A stretch of DNA of 64,000 nt from Streptomyces sp. CB09001. GTDB lineage: Bacteria; Actinomycetota; Actinomycetes; Streptomycetales; Streptomycetaceae. The stretch spans positions 5,757,001 through 5,821,000 of the forward strand of contig NZ_CP026730.1 in the NCBI RefSeq assembly GCF_003369795.1, in the 5' to 3' direction. The position numbers and the translations under genes are program-made. Within the stretch, counting starts at the first letter, position 1. Each line of letters starts with the position of its first letter. Of this stretch, positions 32,662-41,839 are shown piece after piece. The notes beneath the pieces are model-generated. The model saw only the letters and a program-made list of their open reading frames with translations. It did not search any database and was not told the DNA's origin.

Positions 32662-33585
32662 ATGGATCTCCGTATCTTCACCGAGCCCCAGCAGGGGGCC
32701 ACCTACGACACCTTGCTCACCGTGGCCAAGGCCACCGAGGACCTGGGCTTCGACGCCTTCTTCCGCAGCGACCACTACCTCCGCATGGGCGCCGTGGACG
32801 GACTCCCCGGCCCCACCGACGCCTGGATCACCCTCGCCGGACTCGCCCGGGAGACGAAGCGCATCCGCCTCGGCACCCTCATGACCGCCGGCACCTTCCG
32901 CCTGCCCGGCGTCCTCGCCATCCAGGTCGCCCAGGTCGACCAGATGTCGGGCGGCCGCGTCGAGCTGGGCCTGGGCGCCGGCTGGTTCGAGGAGGAGCAC
33001 AAGGCGTACGGCATCCCCTTCCCGAAGGAGAAGATCGGCCGCCTGGAGGAGCAGCTGGCGATCGTCACCGGTCTGTGGGCCACCGAGACCGGCAAGACCT
33101 TCGACTTCCACGGGAAGTTCTACGACCTCACCGACTCGCCCGCGCTGCCCAAGCCCGCGCAGGCCAGGGTGCCCGTGCTCATCGGCGGGCACGGTGCCAC
33201 CCGCACCCCGCGGCTGGCCGGCCAGTACGCCGACGAGTTCAACATGCCGTTCGCCTCGATCGAGGACACCGAGCGCCAGTTCGGCCGGGTGCGGGCCGCC
33301 GCCGAGGCGGCCGGCCGCGGTGCGGACGCCCTCACCTGCTCCAACGCCCTCGTCGCCTGCGTCGGCAAGGACGACGCCGAGGTCGCCCGGCGCGCCGCCG
33401 TCATCGGCCGCGAGGTCGAGGAGCTGAAGGCCAACGGCCTCGCGGGCTCCCCGGCCGAGGTCGTCGAGAAGATCGGCCGCTACGCCGAGGCCGGCGCCCA
33501 GCGGATCTACCTCCAGATCCTCGACCTCGACGACCTGGACCACCTGGAGCTGATCTCCTCCCAGGTCCAGTCGCAACTGGCCTGA
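32662..33585 (+). CDS. LLM-class F420-dependent oxidoreductase
   Basis: A 307-residue luciferase-like monooxygenase fold protein. Features include GFDAFFRSDHYLRMG, RIRLGTLMTAGTFRLPGVLA, GGRVELGLGAGWFEEEHKAYGIPFP and PVLIGGHGATRTPRLAGQYAD, all typical of the F420-dependent branch. It probably moves hydride between F420 and an unknown small substrate. I prefer the ATG at 32662 (GGAAGA upstream) over the ATG at 32653. Confidence 0.9.
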   Translation: MDLRIFTEPQQGATYDTLLTVAKATEDLGFDAFFRSDHYLRMGAVDGLPGPTDAWITLAGLARETKRIRLGTLMTAGTFRLPGVLAIQVAQVDQMSGGRVELGLGAGWFEEEHKAYGIPFPKEKIGRLEEQLAIVTGLWATETGKTFDFHGKFYDLTDSPALPKPAQARVPVLIGGHGATRTPRLAGQYADEFNMPFASIEDTERQFGRVRAAAEAAGRGADALTCSNALVACVGKDDAEVARRAAVIGREVEELKANGLAGSPAEVVEKIGRYAEAGAQRIYLQILDLDDLDHLELISSQVQSQLA

Positions 33586-33740
33586 GACCGCCCGTCACAC
33601 AGCCGGATAACCGAAGGCGCCGGTCACCCGCCCTGTGCGATCGTGTGACCGTCGTCCTGCCGGAGCCCTCGGGGTACCGCCCCGGGGGCTCCCGCACGTA
33701 CGACGCCCGTCCCGTCCACCCAGCCGGAGAGGCCCTCCGC

Positions 33741-35252
33741 ATGTTCCTGACCCTCACCACCACAGGCACCCCCGAGCGCCCCGCGACCGACCTCGGTTTC
33801 CTGCTGCACAAGCATCCCGAGAAGGCGCAGGCGTTCTCCACCTCCTTCGGCACGGCCCACGTGCTCTACCCGGAGGCGGAGGAGCAGCGCTGCACGGCCG
33901 CGTTGCTGCTGGAGGTCGACGCGGTGGCGCTGGTCAGGCGCGGCAAGGGCAAGGGCCGCGGCGGCGCCCCCGACGCGGCCCTCGCCCAGTACGTCAACGA
34001 CCGCCCGTACGCGGCCTCGTCCCTCCTCGCCGTCGCGCTGAGCAGTGTCTTCTCCAGCGCGATGCGCGGCGTGTGCAAGGCCCGCCCCGAGCGCGCCGCC
34101 GAGCCGCTGCCGCTGCGCGTCGAGATCCCGGCGCTGCCCGCCCGCGGCGGCCCCGACCTGGTACGGCGCCTGTTCGAGCCGCTGGGCTGGGCGGTCGCCG
34201 TCGAGGCGGTGCCGCTGGACACCGAGTTCCCCGAGTGGGGCGACTCGCGCTACGTCCGGCTGGTGCTGGAGTCCGAGGCCCTCACCCTCTCCAACGCCCT
34301 GCGCCACCTGTACGTCCTCCTTCCGGTGCTCGACGACGCCAAGCACTACTGGGTCGCCCCGGACGAGGTCGACAAGCTGCTGCGGGCCGGTGGGGGCTGG
34401 CTGCCCGGCCACCCCGAGCAGAAGCTGATCACCAGCCGCTACCTGTCCCGCCGCTGGTCCCTGACCCGCGAGGCGATGGACCGGCTGGAGCTGATCCGGC
34501 TGGCCGAGACCGACGACAGCGAGGTCGAGGAGATCGACAACGCGGTCGAGGCGGAGGCCGAGCAGGAGGCGAAGCCCACCCCGCTCGCCGTGCACCGCCG
34601 CGAGGCGATCCTCACCGCGCTCCGCGACGGCGCCGCCGCCCGTGTCCTCGACCTCGGCTGCGGCGAGGGGCACCTGGTGCGGGAGCTGCTCAAGGAGCCG
34701 CGGTTCACCGAGATCGTCGGCGTGGACGTGTCGGTGCGCGCCCTCACCATCGCCTCCCGGCGGCTCAAACTGGACCGCATGGGCGAGCGGCAGGCCGCGC
34801 GTGTCCGGCTCTTCCAGGGTTCGCTCGCCTACACGGACAAGCGCCTCAAGGGGTACGACGCCGCCGTGCTCAGCGAGGTGATCGAACACCTCGACCTGCC
34901 GAGGCTGCCCGCCCTGGAGTACGCCGTCTTCGGTTCGGCCCGCCCGCGCACCGTCGTCGTCACCACCCCCAACGTCGAGTACAACGTGCGCTGGGAGAGC
35001 CTGCCCGCCGGTCACGTCCGCCACCGCGACCACCGCTTCGAGTGGACCCGCGAGGAGTTCCGCACCTGGGCGGCGGCGGTCGCCGAACGGCACGGCTACG
35101 ACGTGGAGTTCCGCCCCGTCGGACCCGACGACCCCGAGGTGGGCCCGCCCACCCAGCTGGCCCTGTTCACCCTGCGGACCACGCCCGGGACCCCGACCGG
35201 GACCCGGACCACCACCGCGACCACGACCGAGAAGGAGGCGAAGGCCGCATGA
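33741..35252 (+). CDS. hen1: RNA 3'-terminal 2'-O-methyltransferase Hen1
   Basis: A 503-residue protein. The N-terminal half (about 1-230) is the bacterial Hen1 domain that activates Pnkp ligation. The C-terminal half is the methyltransferase, with the SAM site VLDLGCGEGHLVREL (from residue 302) and the metal-binding SEVIEHLDLPRLP (Glu379, Glu382, His383) plus a later RHRDHRFEW. In the known system it methylates the 2'-OH at the cut before Pnkp seals, so the repaired RNA resists the same toxin. The stop overlaps pnkp (ATGA). It ends in a Thr-rich tail. Confidence 0.95.
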   Translation: MFLTLTTTGTPERPATDLGFLLHKHPEKAQAFSTSFGTAHVLYPEAEEQRCTAALLLEVDAVALVRRGKGKGRGGAPDAALAQYVNDRPYAASSLLAVALSSVFSSAMRGVCKARPERAAEPLPLRVEIPALPARGGPDLVRRLFEPLGWAVAVEAVPLDTEFPEWGDSRYVRLVLESEALTLSNALRHLYVLLPVLDDAKHYWVAPDEVDKLLRAGGGWLPGHPEQKLITSRYLSRRWSLTREAMDRLELIRLAETDDSEVEEIDNAVEAEAEQEAKPTPLAVHRREAILTALRDGAAARVLDLGCGEGHLVRELLKEPRFTEIVGVDVSVRALTIASRRLKLDRMGERQAARVRLFQGSLAYTDKRLKGYDAAVLSEVIEHLDLPRLPALEYAVFGSARPRTVVVTTPNVEYNVRWESLPAGHVRHRDHRFEWTREEFRTWAAAVAERHGYDVEFRPVGPDDPEVGPPTQLALFTLRTTPGTPTGTRTTTATTTEKEAKAA

Positions 35253-37837
35253 GCACCGCAGACACCACCGGCACCACCGGCACCACCGGCACCACCGAGG
35301 ACACCCCCGTGCGGGCCCGCGTCCTGCCCGTCACCGACCTCTCCCTCGTCGTGCTGATCGGCGCCTCCGGCTCCGGCAAGTCCACCTTCGCCCGGCGCCA
35401 CTTCAGGCCGACCGAGGTCATCTCCTCCGACTTCTGCCGGGGCCTGGTCGCCGACGACGAGAACGACCAGAGCGCCAGCCGCGACGCCTTCGACGTCCTG
35501 CACTACATCGCGGGCAAGCGGCTCGCCGCCGGCCGCCGCACCGTCGTCGACGCGACCAACGTGCAGCAGGACGCCCGGCGTCAGCTGATCGACCTGGCCC
35601 GGAAGTACGACGTGCTGCCCATCGCCGTCGTCCTCGACGTGCCCGAGCAGGTGTGCGCCGAGCGCAACGCCACCCGCACCGACCGCGCCGACATGCCCCG
35701 CCGGGTCATCCAGCGCCACACCCGCGAACTCCGCCGCTCCCTGCGCCACCTGGAGCGCGAGGGCTTCCGCAAGGTGCACGTACTGCGCGGTACCGCGGAG
35801 GCCGAGCACGCCACCGTCGTCACCGAGAAGCGCTTCAACGACCTCAGCCACCTCACCGGACCCTTCGACATCGTCGGCGACATCCACGGCTGCGCCACCG
35901 AGCTGGAGACCCTGCTCGCCGAGCTCGGCTACACCGACGGCGTCCACCCCGACGGCCGCACCGCCGTCTTCGTCGGCGACCTCGTCGACCGCGGCCCGGA
36001 CAGCCCCGGCGTGCTGCGCCGCGTGATGTCCATGGTCAGGTCGGGCAACGCCCTGTGCGTCCCCGGCAACCACGAGAACAAGTACGGCCGCTTCCTGAAG
36101 GGCCGCAAGGTCCAGCACACCCACGGACTGGCCGAGACGATCGAGCAGATGGACGGCGAGAGCGAGGAGTTCCGCGCCGAGGTACGGGAGTTCATCGACG
36201 GCCGGGTCAGCCACTACGTCCTCGACGGCGGCAGGCTGGTGGTCTGCCACGCCGGTCTGCCCGAGAAGTACCACGGCCGCACCTCCGGCCGGGTCCGCAG
36301 CCACGCCCTGTACGGCGACACCACCGGCGAGACCGACGAGTTCGGCCTGCCCGTGCGCTATCCCTGGGCCGAGGACTACCGGGGCCGCGCGGCCGTCGTC
36401 TACGGGCACACCCCGGTCCCGGAGGCCACCTGGCTGAACAACACCATCTGCCTGGACACCGGCGCCGTCTTCGGCGGCAAGCTCACCGCGCTGCGCTGGC
36501 CGGAGCGGGAGATCGTCGACGTACCCGCCGAGCGGGTCTGGTACGAGCCGGCCAAGCCGCTGCGCACCGAGGCGCCCGGCGGACACGACGGCCGCCCGCT
36601 GGACCTGGCCGACGTCCAGGGCCGCCGCGTGGTGGAGACCCGGCACGCCGGGCGGATCACCGTGCGCGAGGAGAACGGGGCGGCCGCGCTGGAGGTCATG
36701 AGCCGCTTCGCCACCGACCCCCGGCTGCTGCCGTACCTCCCGCCGACGATGGCACCGACCGCCACCTCGGGCGTGGACGGCTACCTGGAGCACCCGAAGG
36801 AGGCCTTCGCGCAGTACGCGGCGGACGGTGTCGCGCGGGTGGTGTGCGAGGAGAAGCACATGGGCTCGCGGGCGGTGGTCCTGGTCTGCCGCGACGCGGA
36901 CGCGGCCCGTGCCCGGTTCGGCGTGGAGGGCCCCACCGGGTCCCTCTACACCCGTACCGGCCGCCCCTTCCTCGACGACGCGTCGGTCACCGAGGAGATC
37001 CTCGACCGGCTGCGCACCGCGATCGGCGCGGCCGGCCTGTGGGACGAACTGGCCACCGACTGGCTGCTCCTCGACACCGAGCTGATGCCCTGGTCGCTCA
37101 AGGCCTCCGGGCTGCTGCGCTCCCAGTACGCCGCCGTGGGCGCCGCCTCCGGCGCGGTGTTCCCGGGTGCGCTCGCCGCACTCGAGGGCGCCGTGGCGCG
37201 CGGCGTCGAGGTGAAGGACCTCCTCGACCGCCAGCGCGCCCGGTCCGCCGACGCGGCCGCCTTCACCGACGCCTACCGCCGCTACTGCTGGCCCACCGAG
37301 GGCCTGGACGGCGTCCGCCTGGCCCCGTTCCAGATCCTGGCCGTCCAGGGCCGCAGCCTGGCCGCGCTGCCGCACGACGAGCAGCTCGCCCTCCTCGACC
37401 GGCTCGTCGAGCACGAGGGCAGCGGCCTGCTGCAGACCACCCGGCGTCTGTACGTCGACACCGGCGACCCCGAGTCGGTGGCGGCGGGCGTCGACTGGTG
37501 GCTGGAGATGACCGGCCGCGGCGGCGAGGGCATGGTGGTCAAGCCCGTCGGCGCCCTGGTACGGGACGACCAGGGCCGCCTGGTGCAGCCCGGCATCAAG
37601 TGCCGGGGCCGGGAGTACCTGCGGATCATCTACGGCCCCGAGTACACCCGCCCCGACAACCTCGCCCGGCTCAGGCACCGGTTCCTGAACCACAAGCGGT
37701 CCCTGGCGATCCGCGAGTACGCGCTCGGCCTGGAGGCCCTGGACCGCCTCGCGGACGGCGAGCCGCTGTGGCGGGTGCACGAGGCGGTGTTCGGGGTGCT
37801 GGCCCTGGAGTCGGAGCCGGTGGACCCGCGGCTGTGA
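35249..37837 (+). CDS. pnkp: Polynucleotide kinase-phosphatase/ligase Pnkp
   Basis: An 862-residue RNA-repair enzyme. The kinase P-loop GASGSGKST lies at residues 38-46. The 2',3'-phosphatase has GDIHGC (from Gly210), GDLVDRGPDS and GNHENK. The adenylyltransferase has the nucleotidyl lysine Lys536 in EEKHMGSR. It trims and phosphorylates the ends of cut RNA and, with Hen1, joins them; tRNAs cut by ribotoxins are the known substrates. The N-terminus carries a Thr-Gly repeat (TTGTTGTTGTT) encoded by 9-bp DNA repeats at about 35263-35297. Confidence 0.96.
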   Translation: MSTADTTGTTGTTGTTEDTPVRARVLPVTDLSLVVLIGASGSGKSTFARRHFRPTEVISSDFCRGLVADDENDQSASRDAFDVLHYIAGKRLAAGRRTVVDATNVQQDARRQLIDLARKYDVLPIAVVLDVPEQVCAERNATRTDRADMPRRVIQRHTRELRRSLRHLEREGFRKVHVLRGTAEAEHATVVTEKRFNDLSHLTGPFDIVGDIHGCATELETLLAELGYTDGVHPDGRTAVFVGDLVDRGPDSPGVLRRVMSMVRSGNALCVPGNHENKYGRFLKGRKVQHTHGLAETIEQMDGESEEFRAEVREFIDGRVSHYVLDGGRLVVCHAGLPEKYHGRTSGRVRSHALYGDTTGETDEFGLPVRYPWAEDYRGRAAVVYGHTPVPEATWLNNTICLDTGAVFGGKLTALRWPEREIVDVPAERVWYEPAKPLRTEAPGGHDGRPLDLADVQGRRVVETRHAGRITVREENGAAALEVMSRFATDPRLLPYLPPTMAPTATSGVDGYLEHPKEAFAQYAADGVARVVCEEKHMGSRAVVLVCRDADAARARFGVEGPTGSLYTRTGRPFLDDASVTEEILDRLRTAIGAAGLWDELATDWLLLDTELMPWSLKASGLLRSQYAAVGAASGAVFPGALAALEGAVARGVEVKDLLDRQRARSADAAAFTDAYRRYCWPTEGLDGVRLAPFQILAVQGRSLAALPHDEQLALLDRLVEHEGSGLLQTTRRLYVDTGDPESVAAGVDWWLEMTGRGGEGMVVKPVGALVRDDQGRLVQPGIKCRGREYLRIIYGPEYTRPDNLARLRHRFLNHKRSLAIREYALGLEALDRLADGEPLWRVHEAVFGVLALESEPVDPRL

Positions 37838-37872
37838 TCCGGCCCGCGGCGCCGGGGCGTGCGCCGGCCGGA
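37838..37872. terminator. Hairpin terminator between pnkp and the antiporter gene
   Basis: TCCGGCC (37838-37844) pairs with GGCCGGA (37866-37872), with more GC pairing inside, between two convergent genes. Confidence 0.5.
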
Positions 37873-37873
37873 G

Positions 37874-39199
37874 TCACCCGGCGTACGGCTTCACCGCCGC
37901 GGACCGGGCCGACTCCGGACGGCGCTCGCGCGTGGCGAGCCGCGCGTTCAGCAGCAGGAGCGGCTGGGTCAGGAGCGTGGTGGCGAGGGCCATGAAGACG
38001 AGGACCGTGTAGAGCGGGGCGCTCAGCAGACCCGCGTCCAGGCCCGCGTTGAGGGCGATCAGCTCGGTCAGCCCCCGGGTGTTGAGCAGGATGCCGACCG
38101 TCCACGCGTCGTGCCGGTCAAGCCCGCCCAGACCGGCCGCCGCCGCCCCGCTGCCGATCTTCGTCACGACCGCGAGCGACGTCACCACCGCCAGGGCGGC
38201 CCAGCCCGTGCCCGTCATGCTGTTCAGTGCCACGGACTGGCCCGACAGCACGAAGAAGAACGGCAGCAGCAGTGAGGCCACGGACAGCAGCGGCCGCAGC
38301 AGGTCGGGATCGAGCGTGCCGCCCTCCTCACGCGGGACGACCACGCCGGCGAGCAGCGCACCGAAGATCACGTGCAGCCCCAGCAGGTGCGTGACCCACG
38401 CCGAGCCGAGCGCGAAGCCGATGAGCAGCGCCATCCGGAGCGAGGGCTCCAGGCGGGTCCGCCACAGCAGCAGACGCAGCAGCGGACGGGCCGCGCACGC
38501 CATCAGGGCGACGTAGCCGACGGTGAGCAGCACCCGCCACGGCCAGTCGAGCCCCCCGCCGGCGCCGTCGCCGCCCCCCGCGTTCAGCAGCGCGCCCGCC
38601 AGCACCGTCCAGCAGATCGCGTCCAGCACCCCGGCGGCGGAGACGGCCACCACTCCGGGCACCGTGCGGGACAGCCCGTTCTCGCGCACGATGGCCGTCA
38701 GCACCGGTACCGCCGTCGTCGCCAGGGCCACCCCGGCGAAGACCACCATGCCGGGCGAGAGGTCCCTGGGCATGCCCAGGTCGTGCAGCGCGTCACCGAA
38801 GAGCAGGGCGGAGCCGCTGCCCACGGCCATCGGCACGGCGAACGAGGCCAGCGCCACGTTCACCGAGCTGCGCGCCCGGACCCCGAGCACCTTCAGGTCC
38901 AGCTCGTAGCCCACCGCGAACAGGAACACCACCAGCGAGAACTGCGCCAGTCCGGTCAGCGCCGGACCGATCGCCGCCGGGAACAGGGCCGCGTACGCGT
39001 CCGGGGCCGTGCTGCCGAGCAGCGAGGGGCCGAGCGCGATCCCCGTCGCCAACTGGCCCACGATGTACGGCTGCCCCAGCCGCCGCGCCAGCCACCCGCC
39101 GCTGTGGGCGGCCACCAGGACCAGCGCCGAGGCACCCACGAAATGGGTGATCAGGGCATCGGGACTCAACGCGCCGGAACTCAACGTGTCGGAATTCAA
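37874..39199 (-). CDS. CPA2-type cation/proton antiporter
   Basis: A 441-residue membrane protein with about 12 helices. GGWLARRLGQPYIVGQLATGIALGPSLLG and GLHVIFGALLAGVVVP are CPA2 (KefB/NapA-like) motifs, and ILLNTRGLTELIALNAGL is another family mark. No TrkA-N domain is attached. The start seems to be a TTG at 39199, because GGGGGAGG lies 5 bases upstream and there is no ATG or GTG nearby that fits. Many actinobacterial homologues lie near biosynthetic genes, but none is seen here. Confidence 0.85.
   Translation of the reverse strand: MNSDTLSSGALSPDALITHFVGASALVLVAAHSGGWLARRLGQPYIVGQLATGIALGPSLLGSTAPDAYAALFPAAIGPALTGLAQFSLVVFLFAVGYELDLKVLGVRARSSVNVALASFAVPMAVGSGSALLFGDALHDLGMPRDLSPGMVVFAGVALATTAVPVLTAIVRENGLSRTVPGVVAVSAAGVLDAICWTVLAGALLNAGGGDGAGGGLDWPWRVLLTVGYVALMACAARPLLRLLLWRTRLEPSLRMALLIGFALGSAWVTHLLGLHVIFGALLAGVVVPREEGGTLDPDLLRPLLSVASLLLPFFFVLSGQSVALNSMTGTGWAALAVVTSLAVVTKIGSGAAAAGLGGLDRHDAWTVGILLNTRGLTELIALNAGLDAGLLSAPLYTVLVFMALATTLLTQPLLLLNARLATRERRPESARSAAVKPYAG
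39155..39199 (-). repeat. 15-bp imperfect triple repeat at the antiporter start
   Basis: Three 15-bp units each begin with TTGA on the minus strand and encode LNSDT, LSSGA and LSPDA. Each starts with a TTG, so the real start codon among the three is hard to fix; the first has the best ribosome site. Confidence 0.65.
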
Positions 39200-39365
39200 A
39201 CGGGCCTCCCCCTGACACGCGGCCGGGCACTCCGGCCGTCGCCACGCTTTACGCGGTACCGCCGTGGCGCCCCGCCGTCGCACAGGGGCACCCGGAGGGC
39301 GCACTGTGGTCATGGGCACGCGAAAGCAGGGGGTGAACGGGCGCCGGAGTGGTCAGGATGGAGAC

Positions 39366-40589
39366 ATGGGATTCCAAGTCGACTCCGAAGCCGGGCGGCT
39401 CACCCGCGTCATCCTGCACCGGCCGGATCTCGAGCTCAAAAGGCTCACCCCCAGCAACAAGGACGCCCTTCTCTTCGACGACGTGCTGTGGGTGCGCCGG
39501 GCGCGCGCCGAGCACGACGGGTTCGCCGACGTGCTCCGCGACCGCGGGGTGGCGGTGCACCTCTTCGGCGACCTGCTCACCGAGACCCTGGACGTCCCGG
39601 CCGCCCGGCGGCTCGTCCTGGACCGGGTCTTCGACGAGAAGGAGTACGGAGTGCTGGCCACGGACCACCTCCGGGCCGCCTTCGAGACACTCCCCGCCCC
39701 CGAGCTGGCCGAGTGGCTGGTCGGCGGCATGACCAAGCGGGAGTTCCTGGACGCGCACCCGGAACCGACCTCCGTGCGCTTCCACGCCATGGAGCTGGAC
39801 GACTTCCTGCTCGGCCCGCTGCCCAACCACCTCTTCACCCGGGACACCTCGGCCTGGATCTACGACGGCGTCTCCATCAACGCCATGCGCTGGCCCGCCC
39901 GGCAGCGCGAGACGGTCCACTTCGAGGCGATCTACCGCCACCACCCGCTCTTCCGCGACGAGCCCTTCCACCTGTGGTCCGAGGGGCAGGCCGACTACCC
40001 CTCCACCATCGAGGGCGGCGACGTCCTCGTCATCGGCAACGGCGCCGTGCTCATCGGCATGAGCGAGCGCACCACGCCCCAGGCGGTCGAGATGCTCGCC
40101 CACAAGCTGTTCGCCGCCGGGTCCGCCCGGACCATCGTGGCCCTCGACATGCCCAAGCGGCGCGCCTTCATGCACCTGGACACGGTGATGACGATGGTCG
40201 ACGGCGACACCTTCACCCAGTACGCCGGGCTCGGCATGCTCCGCTCGTACACCATCGAGCCGGGCGCCGGGGAGAAGGACCTGAAGGTCACCGACCACCC
40301 CCCGGAGCACATGCACCGCGCGATGGCCGCCGCCCTCGGCCTCGGCGAGATCCGGGTCCTCACCGCCACCCAGGACGTGCACGCGGCCGAGCGCGAGCAG
40401 TGGGACGACGGCTGCAACGTCCTGGCCGTCGAACCGGGCGTCGTCGTCGCCTACGAACGCAACGCCACGACCAACACCCACCTGCGCAAACAGGGCATCG
40501 AAGTGATCGAGATCCCGGGCAGCGAACTGGGCCGGGGCAGGGGCGGGCCGCGCTGCATGAGCTGCCCGGTGGAACGGGCGGCGGTGTAG
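39366..40589 (+). CDS. arcA: Arginine deiminase
   Basis: A 407-residue enzyme converting arginine to citrulline and ammonia. Family motifs are LTPSNKDALLFDDVLWVRRARAEHD split around residues 21-45, NHLFTRDTSAWI, EGGDVLVIGNGAVLIGMSERT and MPKRRAFMHLDTVMTMVD. The catalytic Cys397 is in GGPRCMSCP near the C-terminus. GGATGGAG precedes the ATG at 39366. With the ornithine carbamoyltransferase next door it could form the arginine deiminase pathway, though carbamate kinase is not in the window. Confidence 0.96.
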   Translation: MGFQVDSEAGRLTRVILHRPDLELKRLTPSNKDALLFDDVLWVRRARAEHDGFADVLRDRGVAVHLFGDLLTETLDVPAARRLVLDRVFDEKEYGVLATDHLRAAFETLPAPELAEWLVGGMTKREFLDAHPEPTSVRFHAMELDDFLLGPLPNHLFTRDTSAWIYDGVSINAMRWPARQRETVHFEAIYRHHPLFRDEPFHLWSEGQADYPSTIEGGDVLVIGNGAVLIGMSERTTPQAVEMLAHKLFAAGSARTIVALDMPKRRAFMHLDTVMTMVDGDTFTQYAGLGMLRSYTIEPGAGEKDLKVTDHPPEHMHRAMAAALGLGEIRVLTATQDVHAAEREQWDDGCNVLAVEPGVVVAYERNATTNTHLRKQGIEVIEIPGSELGRGRGGPRCMSCPVERAAV

Positions 40590-40614
40590 GGGCCGGGAGG
40601 GGCCACAAGGGCGG

Positions 40615-40661
40615 TCTGTATGGTCCGTATGGTCTGTATAGAAATTCAGAAGTTCGTATAG
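40615..40661 (+). promoter_or_regulatory. Probable ArgR (ARG) box with 9-bp repeats
   Basis: TCTGTATGG, TCCGTATGG and TCTGTATAG follow each other at 40615-40641, and TTCGTATAG lies at 40653-40661. The 18 bases at 40633-40650, read on the minus strand as TCTGAATTTCTATACAGA, closely fit the ARG-box consensus (TNTGAATWWWWATTCANW). The site sits before the ornithine carbamoyltransferase gene. Confidence 0.55.
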
Positions 40662-40707
40662 ACTTCCATGAGTCCTGTTCCTGACCCTGTACTTCTGGAG
40701 CGCCCCC

Positions 40708-41715
40708 ATGGCGACAGTCCCGACCGCCCTCGCCGGCCGCCACTTCCTCAAGGAGGCCGATTTCACCGAGGAGGAGTTCCGCGGCCTGATCGAGCTGGCC
40801 GCGGAACTGAAGGCCGCGAAGCGGGCCGGGACGGAGCCGCGGTACCTCCAGGGCAGGAACATCGCGCTGATCTTCGAGAAGACCTCGACGCGCACCCGCT
40901 GCGCGTTCGAGGTCGCCGCCGCCGACCAGGGCGCCTCGACCACCTACCTCGACCCGGCCGGATCGCAGATCGGCCACAAGGAGTCCGTGAAGGACACCGC
41001 GCGCGTGCTGGGCCGGATGTTCGACGGCATCGAGTACCGCGGCGACAGCCAGGCCAAGGTCGAGGAGCTGGCGGCCTTCGCCGGAGTCCCGGTCTTCAAC
41101 GGGCTGACCGACGACTGGCACCCCACCCAGATGCTCGCCGACGTGCTCACGATGACCGAGCACAGCGACTGGCCCCTGCGGGAGACCGGCTTCGCCTACC
41201 TCGGCGACGCCCGCTTCAACATGGGCAACTCCTACCTGGTCACCGGCGCCCTGCTCGGCATGGACGTGCGCATCGTCGCCCCGAAGGCCTACTGGCCCGC
41301 CCAGGAGGTCGTCGACCGGGCGCGCGGGCTCGCCGAGACCAGCGGGGCGCGCATCACCCTCACCGAGGACGTGGCCGAGGGAGTGCGCGGCGCCGGGTTC
41401 GTCGTCACCGACGTCTGGGTCTCCATGGGTGAGCCCAAGGAGGTCTGGGCCGAGCGCATCAAGGCCCTCGCGCCCTACGCCGTGACCATGGACGTGCTGC
41501 GCGCCACCGGCAACCCGGACGTCAAGTTCCTGCACTGCCTGCCCGCCTTCCACGACCTGGGCACCAAGGTCGGCCAGGAGATCTTCGAGACCCACGGGCT
41601 CGACTCCCTGGAGGTCACCGACGAGGTCTTCGAGTCGGAGCACTCGGTCGTCTTCGACGAGGCGGAGAACCGGCTGCACACCATCAAGGCCGTACTCGTC
41701 GCCACCCTGGCCTGA
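40708..41715 (+). CDS. argF: Ornithine carbamoyltransferase
   Basis: A 335-residue enzyme catalysing ornithine + carbamoyl phosphate to citrulline, or the reverse. The carbamoyl-phosphate site is FEKTSTRTRCAFEVAA, and FLHCLPAFHD and the ornithine loop DVWVSMGEP are present. Sequence alone does not settle the biosynthetic (argF) versus catabolic (arcB) direction; the arginine deiminase neighbour favours catabolic use, while the ARG box favours arginine control. CTGGAG precedes the ATG. Confidence 0.95.
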   Translation: MATVPTALAGRHFLKEADFTEEEFRGLIELAAELKAAKRAGTEPRYLQGRNIALIFEKTSTRTRCAFEVAAADQGASTTYLDPAGSQIGHKESVKDTARVLGRMFDGIEYRGDSQAKVEELAAFAGVPVFNGLTDDWHPTQMLADVLTMTEHSDWPLRETGFAYLGDARFNMGNSYLVTGALLGMDVRIVAPKAYWPAQEVVDRARGLAETSGARITLTEDVAEGVRGAGFVVTDVWVSMGEPKEVWAERIKALAPYAVTMDVLRATGNPDVKFLHCLPAFHDLGTKVGQEIFETHGLDSLEVTDEVFESEHSVVFDEAENRLHTIKAVLVATLA

Positions 41716-41839
41716 ACCTCGTTCGAACCTCGCCCGACCAGCCCCTATGCTGACCGGCGGCCCCGGAGCCACCCCTTCCGGTGCCGTCGTCCGCGACCAC
41801 CGTCGCGCCCCGCACCACCAGAAACGAGCACCACCCGCA

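Noticed and set aside
35096..37780. 894-residue open frame on the minus strand
   Set aside because: It is the shadow of hen1/pnkp, Gly/Val/Asp-rich with no domain pattern.
40690..41430. Overlapping 254-residue frame across the ornithine carbamoyltransferase
   Set aside because: It is an Arg-rich frameshifted shadow of argF.
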